Source: Flavobacterium enshiense | Lineage (GTDB): Bacteria; Bacteroidota; Bacteroidia; Flavobacteriales; Flavobacteriaceae | Assembly (NCBI RefSeq): GCF_022836875.1 | Contig: NZ_CP090376.1 | Location: forward strand, 2,542,001-2,606,000 | Direction of reading: 5' to 3' | Length of the DNA stretch: 64,000 bases | Part shown: positions 7,114 to 15,916 of the stretch, in pieces | Layout of the letters: every line of letters begins with the position of its first letter | Position numbering within the stretch: position 1 is the stretch's first letter | Translations under genes and position numbers: made by a program | Notes under the pieces: model-generated | What the model was told of the DNA's origin: nothing | What the model saw: the letters and a program-made list of their open reading frames with translations, nothing else | Database searches by the model: none

Positions 7114-8865
7114 TTGAGAATTAATAATTATTTTTTCATCTTATTTCTGTCTTTCGCAGCTTTTTCACAGCAAAAAACTGCGAAAGATTCTTTTGAATAT
7201 TACAAGAAAACTAACCAGTTTCAAAAAGCACTTACATATTCAGATAAGAAAGCGGCCTATTTTTTAAAGAAAAAACAGTACTCGAATTACACTAAACAGA
7301 TTACAAACAAAGCCACTATTCTTACCAATGACATCAAAGACCCAAAGCGATCGTTAAAACTAATTTACGAATCACTCACTACATTAAACAATGCTCCTGA
7401 TTTTGAAAAAGTAAAGCTTTATCCGGAACTAGCCAGAACGTATTTTCGTTTACAAAAGTTTGATAAAGCAGTGGAGATTGCCAAAAAAGGATTAAAAACC
7501 GCAAGAGCTTCTAAAAACGATACTGTCATTTTTAAGCTGAATTATAATATTCTTGCCGCCTATATTTCATTTTTTGATACACAAAACGCCTTTCCATACC
7601 TGGAACCTTCTTTAAAAATGGCTAAAAAACTAAAAGATGATTATGAAATTTCCAGAACATACAATATTCATTTTGCTTTCTACAGCCATATTCAGGAAAG
7701 AGATATTGCTAAGAAATATCTAGATTCCTCTATCATTTATGCTAAAAAATCGGGGGTACAAAAAATAATTAATGATGCACAAAGCAATTTAGGTGTACAT
7801 TATTTAACCGAAGAAATCGATTATAAAAAAGCTCGCGACTTATATCTTGACTTAATTGAAAAAAATAAAAACGATTCCCTTAATGAAGAGTATTCTCATT
7901 ATTACATAAACATTTCTTTAGCTTATGAAAACTTAGGAGACCTTGCATCGGCAAATAAATATCTGAATAAATATGCCGAATATGCCATCTATGCCCTAAA
8001 GCACAAATTCGATGGTGAACTCGAAGGTATCCGAACCAAATATGAGCTGGATAAAGCGGAAATGGAATTTAAGGAACAGGAAATGCTTTTAAAGCAGAAA
8101 CAACTTAAAAGTGAAAAAATGCTTTATTTGCTGATTGCTTTACTGTCTTTAGTTGGTGTTTTGTTCTACTTCTTTTACCAGAATTTGAAACTAAAACAAA
8201 AAAACAAGCTAAAAGATCTTCGCCACAACACACAACAAAAACTTGTAAATGCTACAATTGACGGCCAGGAAGAAGAACGTAAGCGTCTTTCAGCGATATT
8301 ACATGACAATATCAGCGCCTTGTTATCTTCTGCCAGTCTGCATATGATGGCCTTCGAAGCAGAACATCCTGAAATAGCCGAAGAACTCAAAAAAACGAAA
8401 AGCATCATCAAAGAAGCACACGATAAAGTCCGTGATTTATCACATGCTCTGATTCCGCCTGTTTTAGAAAAACTGGGGTTAATTACCGCCCTTGAGGATT
8501 TATGCGAAAAAAACTCCAATTCGCTTATCCATTTTAAGTTTGACAATTTTATTGAAGAAGAAATCCGTTTTCAAAATGATTTCGAAATGAAATTATACTT
8601 TATCGTTGCCGAATTATTCAATAACATTATTAAACACAGTGATGCTTCTGAAGCTTCTTTAACCATTAATAAAGAAAGTGGTCAGCTTTCCGTAAATATT
8701 GAAGATAACGGAAAGGGATTCGATGATAAGGAAGGTAAAATAAATGAAGGCCTTGGGCTTACACAGATAAAAACTCGAATCAAAAGCCTAAAAGGAAATA
8801 TAAATATCAATTCCACAGAAAAAAAGGGAACATTGATTTTTATCAAAATACCGATTGAAAACTAA
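7114..8865 (+). CDS. TPR-containing sensor histidine kinase (HisKA_3 type)
   Basis: Membrane sensor kinase of 583 aa, partner of the upstream LuxR-type regulator. Signal peptide 1-18 (ending FAAFSQ), then ~300 residues of helical TPR-like repeats that would lie in the periplasm, one membrane segment at ~336-357 (LYLLIALLSLVGVLFYFFY), a short coiled linker, the HisKA_3 dimerisation motif EEERKRLSAILHDNI with phospho-accepting His about 397, N-box ELFNNIIKHSDAS and G-boxes EDNGKGFDD and EGLGLTQIKTRI. The TTG start at 7114 gives the complete signal peptide; no ATG is available before it. Ends 2 bp from the convergent phosphoesterase stop. Confidence 0.92.
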   Translation: MRINNYFFILFLSFAAFSQQKTAKDSFEYYKKTNQFQKALTYSDKKAAYFLKKKQYSNYTKQITNKATILTNDIKDPKRSLKLIYESLTTLNNAPDFEKVKLYPELARTYFRLQKFDKAVEIAKKGLKTARASKNDTVIFKLNYNILAAYISFFDTQNAFPYLEPSLKMAKKLKDDYEISRTYNIHFAFYSHIQERDIAKKYLDSSIIYAKKSGVQKIINDAQSNLGVHYLTEEIDYKKARDLYLDLIEKNKNDSLNEEYSHYYINISLAYENLGDLASANKYLNKYAEYAIYALKHKFDGELEGIRTKYELDKAEMEFKEQEMLLKQKQLKSEKMLYLLIALLSLVGVLFYFFYQNLKLKQKNKLKDLRHNTQQKLVNATIDGQEEERKRLSAILHDNISALLSSASLHMMAFEAEHPEIAEELKKTKSIIKEAHDKVRDLSHALIPPVLEKLGLITALEDLCEKNSNSLIHFKFDNFIEEEIRFQNDFEMKLYFIVAELFNNIIKHSDASEASLTINKESGQLSVNIEDNGKGFDDKEGKINEGLGLTQIKTRIKSLKGNININSTEKKGTLIFIKIPIEN

Positions 8866-8867
8866 AA

Positions 8868-9365
8868 TCAGACTCGCATTCCCATTTCCACTACATTTAA
8901 ATTCTGAATTTTATCTCCGTCGATTTCAAACTGCAACATTGTTCGTACCTGATGAAAACCGTGTTTCCCAGCAGCACCCGGATTCATGTGGAGTAAATTC
9001 AGTTCTTTATCAAACTGTACTTTCAAGATATGGGAATGTCCACAAATAAACAACTTTGGCGGATTGGCTCTTATTTCATTTCGAATATCCTGATTGTATT
9101 TTCCCGGATAACCGCCAATATGTGTAATCCAGACATCAACCCCTTCACACATAAATCTATTATTCAGCGGAAATTCCAAGCGCGCCTTCCCATCATCAAT
9201 ATTACCGTAAACCGCTCTCAATGGTTTTATTTTCTTGATAGCATCCGTAACCGATAAATCGCCAATATCTCCGGCATGCCATACTTCATCTGCCATGTGG
9301 ACATATTTTAAAATCGTTTCATCAATATGGTTGTGAGTATCGGAAAGCAGAAGAATTTTTTTCAT
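8868..9365 (-). CDS. YfcE/MJ0936-type metallophosphoesterase
   Basis: Calcineurin-like phosphodiesterase of 165 aa, likely cytoplasmic with two metal ions. All family motifs are visible: SDTHNH near the N-terminus, HAGDIGD, VYGNIDD, WITHIGGYPGKY and CGHSHILKV, followed by the closing NPGAAGKHGF. Length matches the YfcE family (about 160-185 aa). The substrate is unknown; relatives hydrolyse phosphodiesters such as bis-pNPP in vitro. Its stop codon is 2 bp from that of the convergent histidine kinase, so there is no space for a separate terminator. The promoter is in the repeat-rich region divergent from truA. Confidence 0.9.
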   Translation of the reverse strand: MKKILLLSDTHNHIDETILKYVHMADEVWHAGDIGDLSVTDAIKKIKPLRAVYGNIDDGKARLEFPLNNRFMCEGVDVWITHIGGYPGKYNQDIRNEIRANPPKLFICGHSHILKVQFDKELNLLHMNPGAAGKHGFHQVRTMLQFEIDGDKIQNLNVVEMGMRV

Positions 9366-9396
9366 TTTTCTTTTGAGTGGTAAAGTTGTCCGGTAT

Positions 9397-9404
9397 CAAA
9401 GATA
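9397..9404 (-). promoter_or_regulatory. -7 promoter box of phosphoesterase gene
   Basis: On the minus strand TATCTTTG fits TAnnTTTG, 31 nt before the ATG at 9365. Confidence 0.6.
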
Positions 9405-9651
9405 CGAAGTTTAGGAAAAAGGGATAAGGGAAAAGGGATAACTGCTCGGGAGCGTGAATTTAGAGTGCAGAAGAGTATTTGAAGAACACGGAAGATCTTT
9501 TGCAGGACACGGAAGACCATTTGAAGGGCACGATAGAACTTCCTCCTTTCCGTTTCTTCCTTATCCCTTATCCCTTTTCCCTTATCCCTTTTCCCTCTTC
9601 CCTTTTCCCTCTTCCCTCCCCAACCCCTTTCTTCTTTTCCCATAAACTTTG

Positions 9652-9659
9652 TAACTTTG
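9652..9659 (+). promoter_or_regulatory. -7 promoter box of truA
   Basis: TAACTTTG fits TAnnTTTG, 28 nt before the TTG start of truA at 9688. Confidence 0.6.
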
Positions 9660-9687
9660 CCTCTTTGTAACCTTACAGCTATACACC

Positions 9688-10431
9688 TTGAGATATTTCA
9701 TCGAATTTGCATACAACGGAAAAAATTACCACGGTTGGCAATACCAGCCTCACTCTGCATCTGTACAGGAAACCCTCACCAAAGCCTTAACCACTCTGTT
9801 TAGAAAAGAAATAGAGATTATGGGCGCAGGCCGTACCGATACAGGTGTACACGCAAAAAAAATGTATGCACATTTCGACTATGAAGACTCATTGGATTCA
9901 GCCTATTGGACACAAAAATTAAATTCATTCTTACCGAAAGACATTGTTGTCTTCCAAATTATTCCGCTTCACGACGATGCCCATGCAAGGTTTGATGCCA
10001 CCAGCAGAACCTACGAATACCACATTCACACCTTCAAAGATGCCTTTGAAAACGAAGGGAGCTGGTATCATTTTCATCCGCTTGACGTGGATAAAATGAA
10101 TGAAGCCGCCAAAATCCTATTCGACTACATCGATTTTGAATGCTTTTCGAAAACACATACCGATGTAAAAACCTTTAACTGCGTTATCAAAGAAGCCTAT
10201 TGGCAACAAAACGGAACAAAACTGGTTTTCACTATTTCCGCCGACCGATTTTTACGAAACATGGTCAGGGCAATTGTCGGAACGTTAATCGGAGTTGGTA
10301 TCGGTAAAATTTCATTCGAGGATTTCCGAAAAATAATCGAAAGCAAAAACAGAGGAAATGCCGGATTTTCAGTACCTGCTCACGGATTATATTTAACCAA
10401 AGTAATTTATCCGTATATTCATCAGCAATAA
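9688..10431 (+). CDS. truA: tRNA pseudouridine(38-40) synthase TruA
   Basis: Converts U38-40 of the tRNA anticodon arm to pseudouridine. 247 aa, the normal length. The catalytic motif GAGRTDTGVHA has the nucleophilic Asp at about residue 51, and RNA-binding and core segments include FDATSRTYEYHI and DRFLRNMVRAIVGTLIGVG. The start is TTG 9688, giving MRYFIEFAYNGKNYHGWQ, the standard TruA N-terminus; no ATG is placed to replace it. The stop TAA overlaps the ATG of the downstream ABC transporter by one base, so the two are translationally coupled. Confidence 0.96.
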   Translation: MRYFIEFAYNGKNYHGWQYQPHSASVQETLTKALTTLFRKEIEIMGAGRTDTGVHAKKMYAHFDYEDSLDSAYWTQKLNSFLPKDIVVFQIIPLHDDAHARFDATSRTYEYHIHTFKDAFENEGSWYHFHPLDVDKMNEAAKILFDYIDFECFSKTHTDVKTFNCVIKEAYWQQNGTKLVFTISADRFLRNMVRAIVGTLIGVGIGKISFEDFRKIIESKNRGNAGFSVPAHGLYLTKVIYPYIHQQ

Positions 10432-12182
10432 TGAAAGTCATACAATCCATATCGCTTAAAAAAGTAATGCACTATGCAAAACCTTATCAAAAAAGGCTTT
10501 ATATGGTTGTACTGTTTTCAATTACGCTTTCCGTTTTTGCGGCAGTCCGCCCTTATTTGTTAAAACAGACCATAGATACTTATCTTAAAGTTCACGATCA
10601 GGTTGGGTTGCTCTATTACATTATATTAATGGGGATTGTCTTAATCCTTGAAGTAGGCTCTCAATTTTACTTTACGTATTGGGCAAACTGGTTAGGTCAG
10701 GACATTGTAAAAGACATACGCGAAAAATTATTTCATCATATTACGACGTTCCGAATGAAATACTTCGATACTGAACCGGTGGGAAAACTGGTAACACGAT
10801 CGGTTACCGATATCGAGTCCATTGCCAGTATCTTCAGTCAGGGATTATTCATGATTGTGAGTGATTTAATGAAAATGACGGTCGTACTCGGAATCATGTT
10901 TTACATGAACTGGAAACTGAGCTTTATAGTGATACTCGGAATGCCTGTCTTACTGTATGCGACACGTATTTTTCAGCAAAAAATGAAAGTCGCTTTTGAA
11001 GAAGTGCGTAATCAGGTAGCTAATTTGAACACCTTTGTTCAGGAACGCGTTACCGGAATGAAAATCGTCCAGCTTTTCAACCGTGAAGAAATTGAACTGG
11101 AAAAATTCAAAAAAATCAATGAATTACACAACAAAGCCTGGTTAAAAAACATTTTATACAACTCCATCTTCTTCCCTATTGCCGATATTTTATCATCACT
11201 AACTTTAGGTATGGTGGTTTGGTATGGCGGATGGAATATCATGCATGGTGATACCATGACGACTTTCGGGGATTTGTTCGCTTATACGATGCTTATCGGA
11301 ATGTTGTTCAACCCATTACGCCAGATTGCGGATAAATTCAACGTGATGCAAATGGGAATCATTGCCGCCGAACGAGTTTTTGAAGTTTTGGAGCGTGAAG
11401 ACCTAGTGCAAGAAAACGGTAGCTTGACCGCTGGCCATTTTAAAGGTGATCTTACACTGGAGAATGTACATTTCAGTTATATAGAAGGCGAAGAAGTACT
11501 GAAAGGCATCAACCTAGATATAAACGCAGGGGAAACCATTGCTATTGTTGGTGCTACTGGAGCCGGTAAATCCACTATTATTAATCTGCTGAACCGATTT
11601 TACGAAATCAGTAACGGACGTATTTTAATTGACGGAACCAATATCAACGACTTTGATCTGTACAGCCTTCGCCGACAGATTGCCATTGTTTTACAGGACG
11701 TTTTTCTCTTTGCCGATACCATCCTGAACAACATCACACTGGACAATCCAAATATCAGTAGAGAAGAAGTTATTCTCGCAGCAGAAAGAATCGGTGTACA
11801 CAATTTCATTATGAGTCTGCCTGGCGGTTATGATTACAACGTAAAAGAAAGGGGCGCTATGCTTTCATCGGGTCAGCGCCAATTGATAGCCTTCTTGCGT
11901 GCTTATGTCAGCAACCCGAGTATCTTGATTTTGGATGAAGCTACGTCTTCCATCGATACTTATTCGGAAGAACTGATTCAGATGGCAACCGAAAAAATCA
12001 CAAAAGGAAGAACCTCCATTGTCATTGCACACCGTTTGGCAACCGTTATCAATGCTGATAAAATCATCGTGATGGATAAAGGACAGATTGTAGAAGAAGG
12101 CAAACATTTCGAATTAATCAGTAAACCGGATGGATATTACAAAAGTTTATACGAATCGCAATTTGCAGTAGAAAACAATTGA
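10431..12182 (+). CDS. ABC exporter, fused membrane and ATPase domains (MsbA-like)
   Basis: Half-size type IV ABC exporter of 583 aa that acts as a dimer. Residues ~1-320 contain six membrane helices (for example LYMVVLFSITLSVFAAV, LYYIILMGIVLILEVG, TMTTFGDLFAYTMLIGMLF). The nucleotide-binding domain (~345-583) has Walker A GATGAGKST, Q-loop VLQDVFLF, signature LSSGQRQLIAFLRA, Walker B ILILDEATSSID and switch IAHRLAT. It follows truA with a one-base overlap. The substrate is unknown: lipid, peptide or drug are all possible for this family, and the link to truA gives no hint. A weak -7-like box (TATTTTCG, 12202-12209) lies after it. Confidence 0.93.
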   Translation: MKVIQSISLKKVMHYAKPYQKRLYMVVLFSITLSVFAAVRPYLLKQTIDTYLKVHDQVGLLYYIILMGIVLILEVGSQFYFTYWANWLGQDIVKDIREKLFHHITTFRMKYFDTEPVGKLVTRSVTDIESIASIFSQGLFMIVSDLMKMTVVLGIMFYMNWKLSFIVILGMPVLLYATRIFQQKMKVAFEEVRNQVANLNTFVQERVTGMKIVQLFNREEIELEKFKKINELHNKAWLKNILYNSIFFPIADILSSLTLGMVVWYGGWNIMHGDTMTTFGDLFAYTMLIGMLFNPLRQIADKFNVMQMGIIAAERVFEVLEREDLVQENGSLTAGHFKGDLTLENVHFSYIEGEEVLKGINLDINAGETIAIVGATGAGKSTIINLLNRFYEISNGRILIDGTNINDFDLYSLRRQIAIVLQDVFLFADTILNNITLDNPNISREEVILAAERIGVHNFIMSLPGGYDYNVKERGAMLSSGQRQLIAFLRAYVSNPSILILDEATSSIDTYSEELIQMATEKITKGRTSIVIAHRLATVINADKIIVMDKGQIVEEGKHFELISKPDGYYKSLYESQFAVENN

Positions 12183-12284
12183 TAATTTTCAAATAAATCC
12201 CTATTTTCGTACGCTGAAATTAAAACCGATATTTGATGTATTTACGCATTGAATATCAACTTAATATAAAATAACACCTTAAAA

Positions 12285-13673
12285 ATGAAATACGATATTA
12301 TTGTTTTAGGAAGTGGTCCGGGCGGTTATGTAACTGCTATCAGAGCATCACAATTAGGCTTTAAAGTAGCCGTTATCGAAAAAGAAAACCTTGGTGGAAT
12401 CTGCCTTAACTGGGGTTGTATTCCAACAAAAGCTTTATTGAAATCGGCTCAGGTTTTTGATTACCTAAAACATGCTTCCGATTATGGTTTAACCGTAAAG
12501 GAATTTGATAAAGACTTCAACGCTGTTATCGCACGTTCTCGTGGTGTGGCAGAAGGAATGAGCAAAGGAGTTCAGTTCTTAATGAAGAAAAACAAAATCG
12601 ATGTTATTGACGGTTTTGGAAAAGTAAAACCAGGCAAAAAAGTTGATGTTACTGCTGCTGACGGAAAAGTAACTGAGTACACAGCTGACCACATTATCAT
12701 TGCAACGGGTGCACGTTCAAGAGAATTACCTAACTTACCTCAAGACGGTAAAAAAGTAATCGGATACCGTCAGGCGATGGTTTTACCGGAGCAGCCAAAG
12801 AAAATGATAGTAGTAGGTTCCGGTGCTATCGGAGTTGAATTCGCTCATTTCTATAACGCAATGGGAACCGAGGTTACTATCGTTGAGTTCATGCCTAATG
12901 TAGTTCCGGTAGAAGATGAAGATATCTCAAAACAATTTGAGCGTTCTTTGAAAAAAGCAGGAATCACTGTTATGACTAATTCTTCTGTAGAAAGAATCGA
13001 CACTAGTGGAAACGGCGTGAAAGCTTTCGTTAAAACTGCTAAAGGAGAAGAAGTTTTAGAAGCTGATATTTTACTTTCAGCTGTTGGAATCAAAACCAAC
13101 ATCGAAAACATTGGATTAGAAGAAACAGGTATCGCTACAGATAAAGATAAAATCTTAGTAAACGATTTCTACCAGACAAACATCCCAGGTTACTACGCTA
13201 TTGGTGACGTAACTCCGGGTCAGGCTTTAGCTCACGTAGCTTCTGCTGAAGGAATCTTGTGTGTGGAGAAAATCGCAGGTTTACATGTTGAGCCGCTAGA
13301 TTACGGAAACATCCCGGGTTGTACTTATGCCACTCCTGAAATTGCTTCTGTAGGTTTAACTGAAAAACAGGCAAAAGAAAAAGGATACGAATTGAAAATT
13401 GGTAAATTCCCGTTCTCTGCTTCTGGTAAAGCAAAAGCTGCCGGAACTCCGGACGGATTCGTAAAAGTAATTTTCGATGCTAAATACGGAGAATGGTTAG
13501 GCTGCCACATGATTGGTGCTGGTGTTACCGATATGATTGCTGAGGCAGTTGTGGCTCGTAAATTAGAAACTACAGGTCACGAAATCCTAAAAGCGGTTCA
13601 CCCTCACCCTACGATGAGTGAAGCTGTTATGGAAGCTGTTGCTGATGCTTACGGAGAAGTAATCCACTTATAA
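12285..13673 (+). CDS. lpdA: Dihydrolipoyl dehydrogenase
   Basis: E3 flavoprotein of 2-oxoacid dehydrogenase complexes and the glycine cleavage system; reoxidises dihydrolipoamide with NAD. 462 aa, full length. FAD-binding GSGPGGYV at the N-terminus, redox-active disulfide C40/C45 in GGICLNWGCIPTKAL, NAD-binding VVGSGAIGVEFA, FAD-binding YAIGDVTPG, and the C-terminal catalytic HPHPTMSEAV. It stands alone: no E1 or E2 gene is nearby, so it may be a shared E3. A single weak -7-like box lies 75 bp upstream. It is followed by a strong terminator. Confidence 0.97.
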   Translation: MKYDIIVLGSGPGGYVTAIRASQLGFKVAVIEKENLGGICLNWGCIPTKALLKSAQVFDYLKHASDYGLTVKEFDKDFNAVIARSRGVAEGMSKGVQFLMKKNKIDVIDGFGKVKPGKKVDVTAADGKVTEYTADHIIIATGARSRELPNLPQDGKKVIGYRQAMVLPEQPKKMIVVGSGAIGVEFAHFYNAMGTEVTIVEFMPNVVPVEDEDISKQFERSLKKAGITVMTNSSVERIDTSGNGVKAFVKTAKGEEVLEADILLSAVGIKTNIENIGLEETGIATDKDKILVNDFYQTNIPGYYAIGDVTPGQALAHVASAEGILCVEKIAGLHVEPLDYGNIPGCTYATPEIASVGLTEKQAKEKGYELKIGKFPFSASGKAKAAGTPDGFVKVIFDAKYGEWLGCHMIGAGVTDMIAEAVVARKLETTGHEILKAVHPHPTMSEAVMEAVADAYGEVIHL

Positions 13674-13708
13674 TTATTTCTGAAACTAAATCTTATTAGT
13701 TTAAATAT

Positions 13709-13747
13709 CAAAAATCCGCTTTGTGAAAAACAGAGCGGATTTTTTTA
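13709..13747 (+). terminator. Terminator after lpdA (copy 1 of a repeated hairpin)
   Basis: Stem AATCCGCT (13713-13720) / AGCGGATT (13734-13741) followed by TTTTTTATTG. The loop TTGTGAAAAACAG is nearly the same as in the hairpins at 14541 and 15069. Confidence 0.85.
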
Positions 13748-14088
13748 TTGTCTTGTTTATTACGGAAGATGAAGTGTTATCAGCACAATTTTACTATCTG
13801 ATCAAATCAAAAATCACCTTCTTTATAACTTAATTTTTGATTAATAAATCGTCGTATTAAAAAAACGAAGTCAAATCTGGTTATTTTTTTGTAAATTAGC
13901 ACTTATTAAAATATTGTTTTTCAACTATTTACAACTACATATTAATCATTTTTAATTTCTAATACTTAGGAAAAATTTATTACCGCCTCAACACATCGTA
14001 CCTTAATTGCTGCTATTTTTTGAATGCCGATCTCTAACTTGTTTAAACAAGATGCAAAAGAAAAAACAAATGCAATACAATTAAAAAA
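13748..14088. other. AT-rich intergenic stretch, nothing identified
   Basis: 341 bp with stops in all frames and no RNA-like structure that I can see. Several near-promoter strings occur (for example TATTTTTTG about 14017), each with one extra base relative to TAnnTTTG. It is presumably the 5' region of the cupin gene. Confidence 0.4.
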
Positions 14089-14520
14089 ATGAAGAATACG
14101 ATGAAAACAATTAAACTTATTTCAATGTCATTTATTTTCGGAGTAATTCCTATGCTAAGCAATTCGCTATATGCTCAGGACCCCGTTGTAGTCGCTCCGG
14201 ACATCTACAAAAAAGTAGTTCTCGATAACGACAATGTCAGAGTGATACAAATTGAACTTGCACCCGGGGAATCCACTCCGTGGCACAGCCATCCGAACCA
14301 TGTTGCCTATGCGCTTACCGACGGCAAAATAGAAATCACAGACAAAGGCAAAGCACCTGTAGCAATGGATATTAAAGCCGGTGATGCCTTATATATTCCA
14401 GCTGTAACTCACATGGCAAAAAATCTTGGTACATCCCCAATAAAAATGGTTGTTACCGAAATAAAACATCCTGGTAGCAAAAAAGCAAAAACTGCAGCAA
14501 CACCTGCTCCTAAAAAATAG
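14089..14520 (+). CDS. Secreted small cupin protein
   Basis: Exported cupin_2 domain protein of 143 aa. Signal peptide about 1-30 ending in SLYAQ; either ATG 14089 or ATG 14101 (MKTIKL) may be the start. The cupin core (about 45-125) has the metal-site motif PWHSHPNHVAYALTDG (two His of an HxH plus downstream residues) and a second strand GDALYIPAVTHMAKNLG with the fourth His, so a metal site is likely. The C-terminus is a flexible KKAKTAATPAPKK tail. Substrate unknown. A lone gene closed by a terminator. Confidence 0.8.
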   Translation: MKNTMKTIKLISMSFIFGVIPMLSNSLYAQDPVVVAPDIYKKVVLDNDNVRVIQIELAPGESTPWHSHPNHVAYALTDGKIEITDKGKAPVAMDIKAGDALYIPAVTHMAKNLGTSPIKMVVTEIKHPGSKKAKTAATPAPKK

Positions 14521-14535
14521 AGAACTTCATCATGC

Positions 14536-14573
14536 TAAAAAATCCGTTCTGCTTTCACAAAACGGATTTTTTC
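14536..14573 (+). terminator. Terminator after cupin gene (inverted copy 2 of the hairpin)
   Basis: Stem AATCCGTT (14541-14548) / AACGGATT (14561-14568), then TTTTTC. The reverse complement of the whole hairpin nearly equals the hairpins at 13713 and 15069. Confidence 0.8.
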
Positions 14574-14735
14574 AATTTTACAACGATTAAGCTTACAACA
14601 AATTAACAGGAAAAAGTATAATTCGTAAATTTAATATCGTTCTTTAAAACTTTTCAAACAAAAATGAAAGTTCAATACTAATTGATAGTATTGAAGCAAA
14701 AATCAAAACGATTAGGAATCTAAAAACTAAATAGT

Positions 14736-15008
14736 ATGCCAAAGTATGTAATCGAAAGGGAAATCCCCGGAGCAGGTAAACTTACCCCTCAACAGTTAAA
14801 AGAAATTGCAGAAACTTCTTGTGGAGTGTTGATCAAAATGGGACCCGATATTCAATGGGTTCACAGTTATGTAACTGATGACAAAATTTATTGTGTTTAT
14901 ATTGCACCTAATGAAGAAATGGTTCGTGAACATGCGAAACTAGGTGGATTTCCGGCAAACTCGGTAAGCGAAGTTTCAGCAATTATAGACCCTGTAACGG
15001 CAGAATAA
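14736..15008 (+). CDS. DUF4242 (SCO4226-like nickel-binding family) protein
   Basis: Small cytoplasmic ferredoxin-fold protein of 90 aa. It starts MPKYVIEREIPGAGKLT and carries WVHSYVTDDKIYCVYIAPNEEMVREHAKLGGFP, the family signature where the YxxxRE...HA..GG pattern recurs. The family contains a nickel-binding Streptomyces protein (SCO4226); whether this copy binds metal is inference. It is flanked on both sides by terminator hairpins of the same sequence family, so it is a single-gene transcript. The role in the cell is unknown. Confidence 0.8.
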   Translation: MPKYVIEREIPGAGKLTPQQLKEIAETSCGVLIKMGPDIQWVHSYVTDDKIYCVYIAPNEEMVREHAKLGGFPANSVSEVSAIIDPVTAE

Positions 15009-15065
15009 TATGTACTGTCTATTCCTAAGGTACCTTATGCGATTTAAGGCATCATAAGTCTAATA

Positions 15066-15102
15066 CTAAATCCGTTTTGTGTAAGCGAAACGGATTTATT
15101 GT
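15066..15102 (+). terminator. Terminator after DUF4242 gene (copy 3 of the hairpin)
   Basis: Stem AAATCCGTTT (15068-15077) / AAACGGATTT (15088-15097) with loop TGTGTAAGCG. The T tract is weak (ATTGTTTT), so termination may be less efficient than in copies 1 and 2. Confidence 0.6.
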
Positions 15103-15131
15103 TTTCAGCTATCTAAAAATGAATTCAGTCC

Positions 15132-15911
15132 ATGAATACAATTTTTAAAATATCCGAACCTATACAATCTTTTTTAACAGAAATTGGTGAACTCTCCTAT
15201 TTCTCAGGTCGGTTTTTTAAAGAAGTAGGCAAACGACCTTATGAATTCAAGGAATTCCTGAAACAGTGTTATAACATGGGATATCAATCACTCCTTTTAG
15301 TAGGGGTGACCGGATTTATCATCGGTTTAGTTTTTACACTGCAGTCCCGACCTACACTTCAACAATTTGGTGCGGTCTCCTGGATGCCGTCAATGGTTAG
15401 TATTTCTATTATCCGGGAAATTGGACCTATCATTACCGCTTTAATTTGTGCCGGAAGAATCGGTTCGGGAATTGGGGCCGAATTAGGCTCGATGCGGGTA
15501 ACGGAACAAATTGACGCCATGGAAGTTTCCGGAACCAACCCCTATAAATTTCTGGTGGTAACCCGAATTTTGGCCACCACTTTAATGCTTCCGATTTTGG
15601 TTTTCTTTGCTGATGCTATTGCGATTTACGGCTCATTTCTCGTTGAAAACACTAAAGGAAATGTGTCTTTTTTGTTGTATTTCAATCAAGTATTCAGACA
15701 CTTGGAATTCAGCGATCTGATTCCTTCCACCATTAAAACTTTCTTTTTTGGGTTTGCCATTGGATTAGTAGGCTGTTTCAAAGGATATAATTGTAAACAA
15801 GGTACTGCCGGAGTTGGAATCGCTGCAAATTCAGCAGTAGTTTATACGTCAATGCTTCTGTTTATAATTGATTTTATAGCTGTTCTTGTAACCGACATAT
15901 TCTACAATTGA
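15132..15911 (+). CDS. MlaE-family lipid ABC transporter permease
   Basis: Inner-membrane permease of an Mla-type phospholipid transporter, 259 aa. Five hydrophobic segments and the family core ISIIREIGPIITALICAGRIG followed by GAELGSMRVTEQIDAMEVSG are visible. The C-terminal part GLVGCFKGYNC and GVGIAANSAVV is also typical. It overlaps the ATPase gene by a few bases or sits 5 bp before it depending on the start chosen there. Together with the next two genes it forms a compact MlaE-MlaF-MlaD operon. MlaB, MlaC and MlaA are absent, as usual for this arrangement in Bacteroidetes. Confidence 0.94.
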   Translation: MNTIFKISEPIQSFLTEIGELSYFSGRFFKEVGKRPYEFKEFLKQCYNMGYQSLLLVGVTGFIIGLVFTLQSRPTLQQFGAVSWMPSMVSISIIREIGPIITALICAGRIGSGIGAELGSMRVTEQIDAMEVSGTNPYKFLVVTRILATTLMLPILVFFADAIAIYGSFLVENTKGNVSFLLYFNQVFRHLEFSDLIPSTIKTFFFGFAIGLVGCFKGYNCKQGTAGVGIAANSAVVYTSMLLFIIDFIAVLVTDIFYN

Positions 15912-15916
15912 TAATT

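Larger units (their letters stand above)
9366..9687. repeat. Repeat-rich divergent intergenic region (GGGATAA/TTATCCC arms, 21-bp repeats)
   Basis: 322 bp without a convincing gene. A left purine-rich arm (9415-9440, AGGGATAAGGGAAAAGGGATAAC) faces a right pyrimidine-rich arm (about 9556-9625) made of CTTATCCC and TTTTCCC units, so the two can pair as imperfect inverted repeats. Between them lie three tandem ~21-bp units (9476-9539) built on TTTGAAGnnCACGGAAGA. Open frames on both strands here are made of these repeats and have no protein-like composition. Promoter boxes for the flanking divergent genes lie at both edges. Confidence 0.75.

Noticed and set aside
9362..9643. 93-aa minus-strand open frame in the repeat region
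   Set aside because: It is made entirely of GGGATAA-derived codons (GKR, EKG, KRD) and 21-bp repeat units; no start context or homologous family, so it is treated as non-coding repeat.
13748..14088. Search for a riboswitch or small RNA in the long gap before the cupin gene
   Set aside because: No convincing conserved helix or aptamer-like core could be read from the sequence; AT-rich background makes weak stems meaningless.
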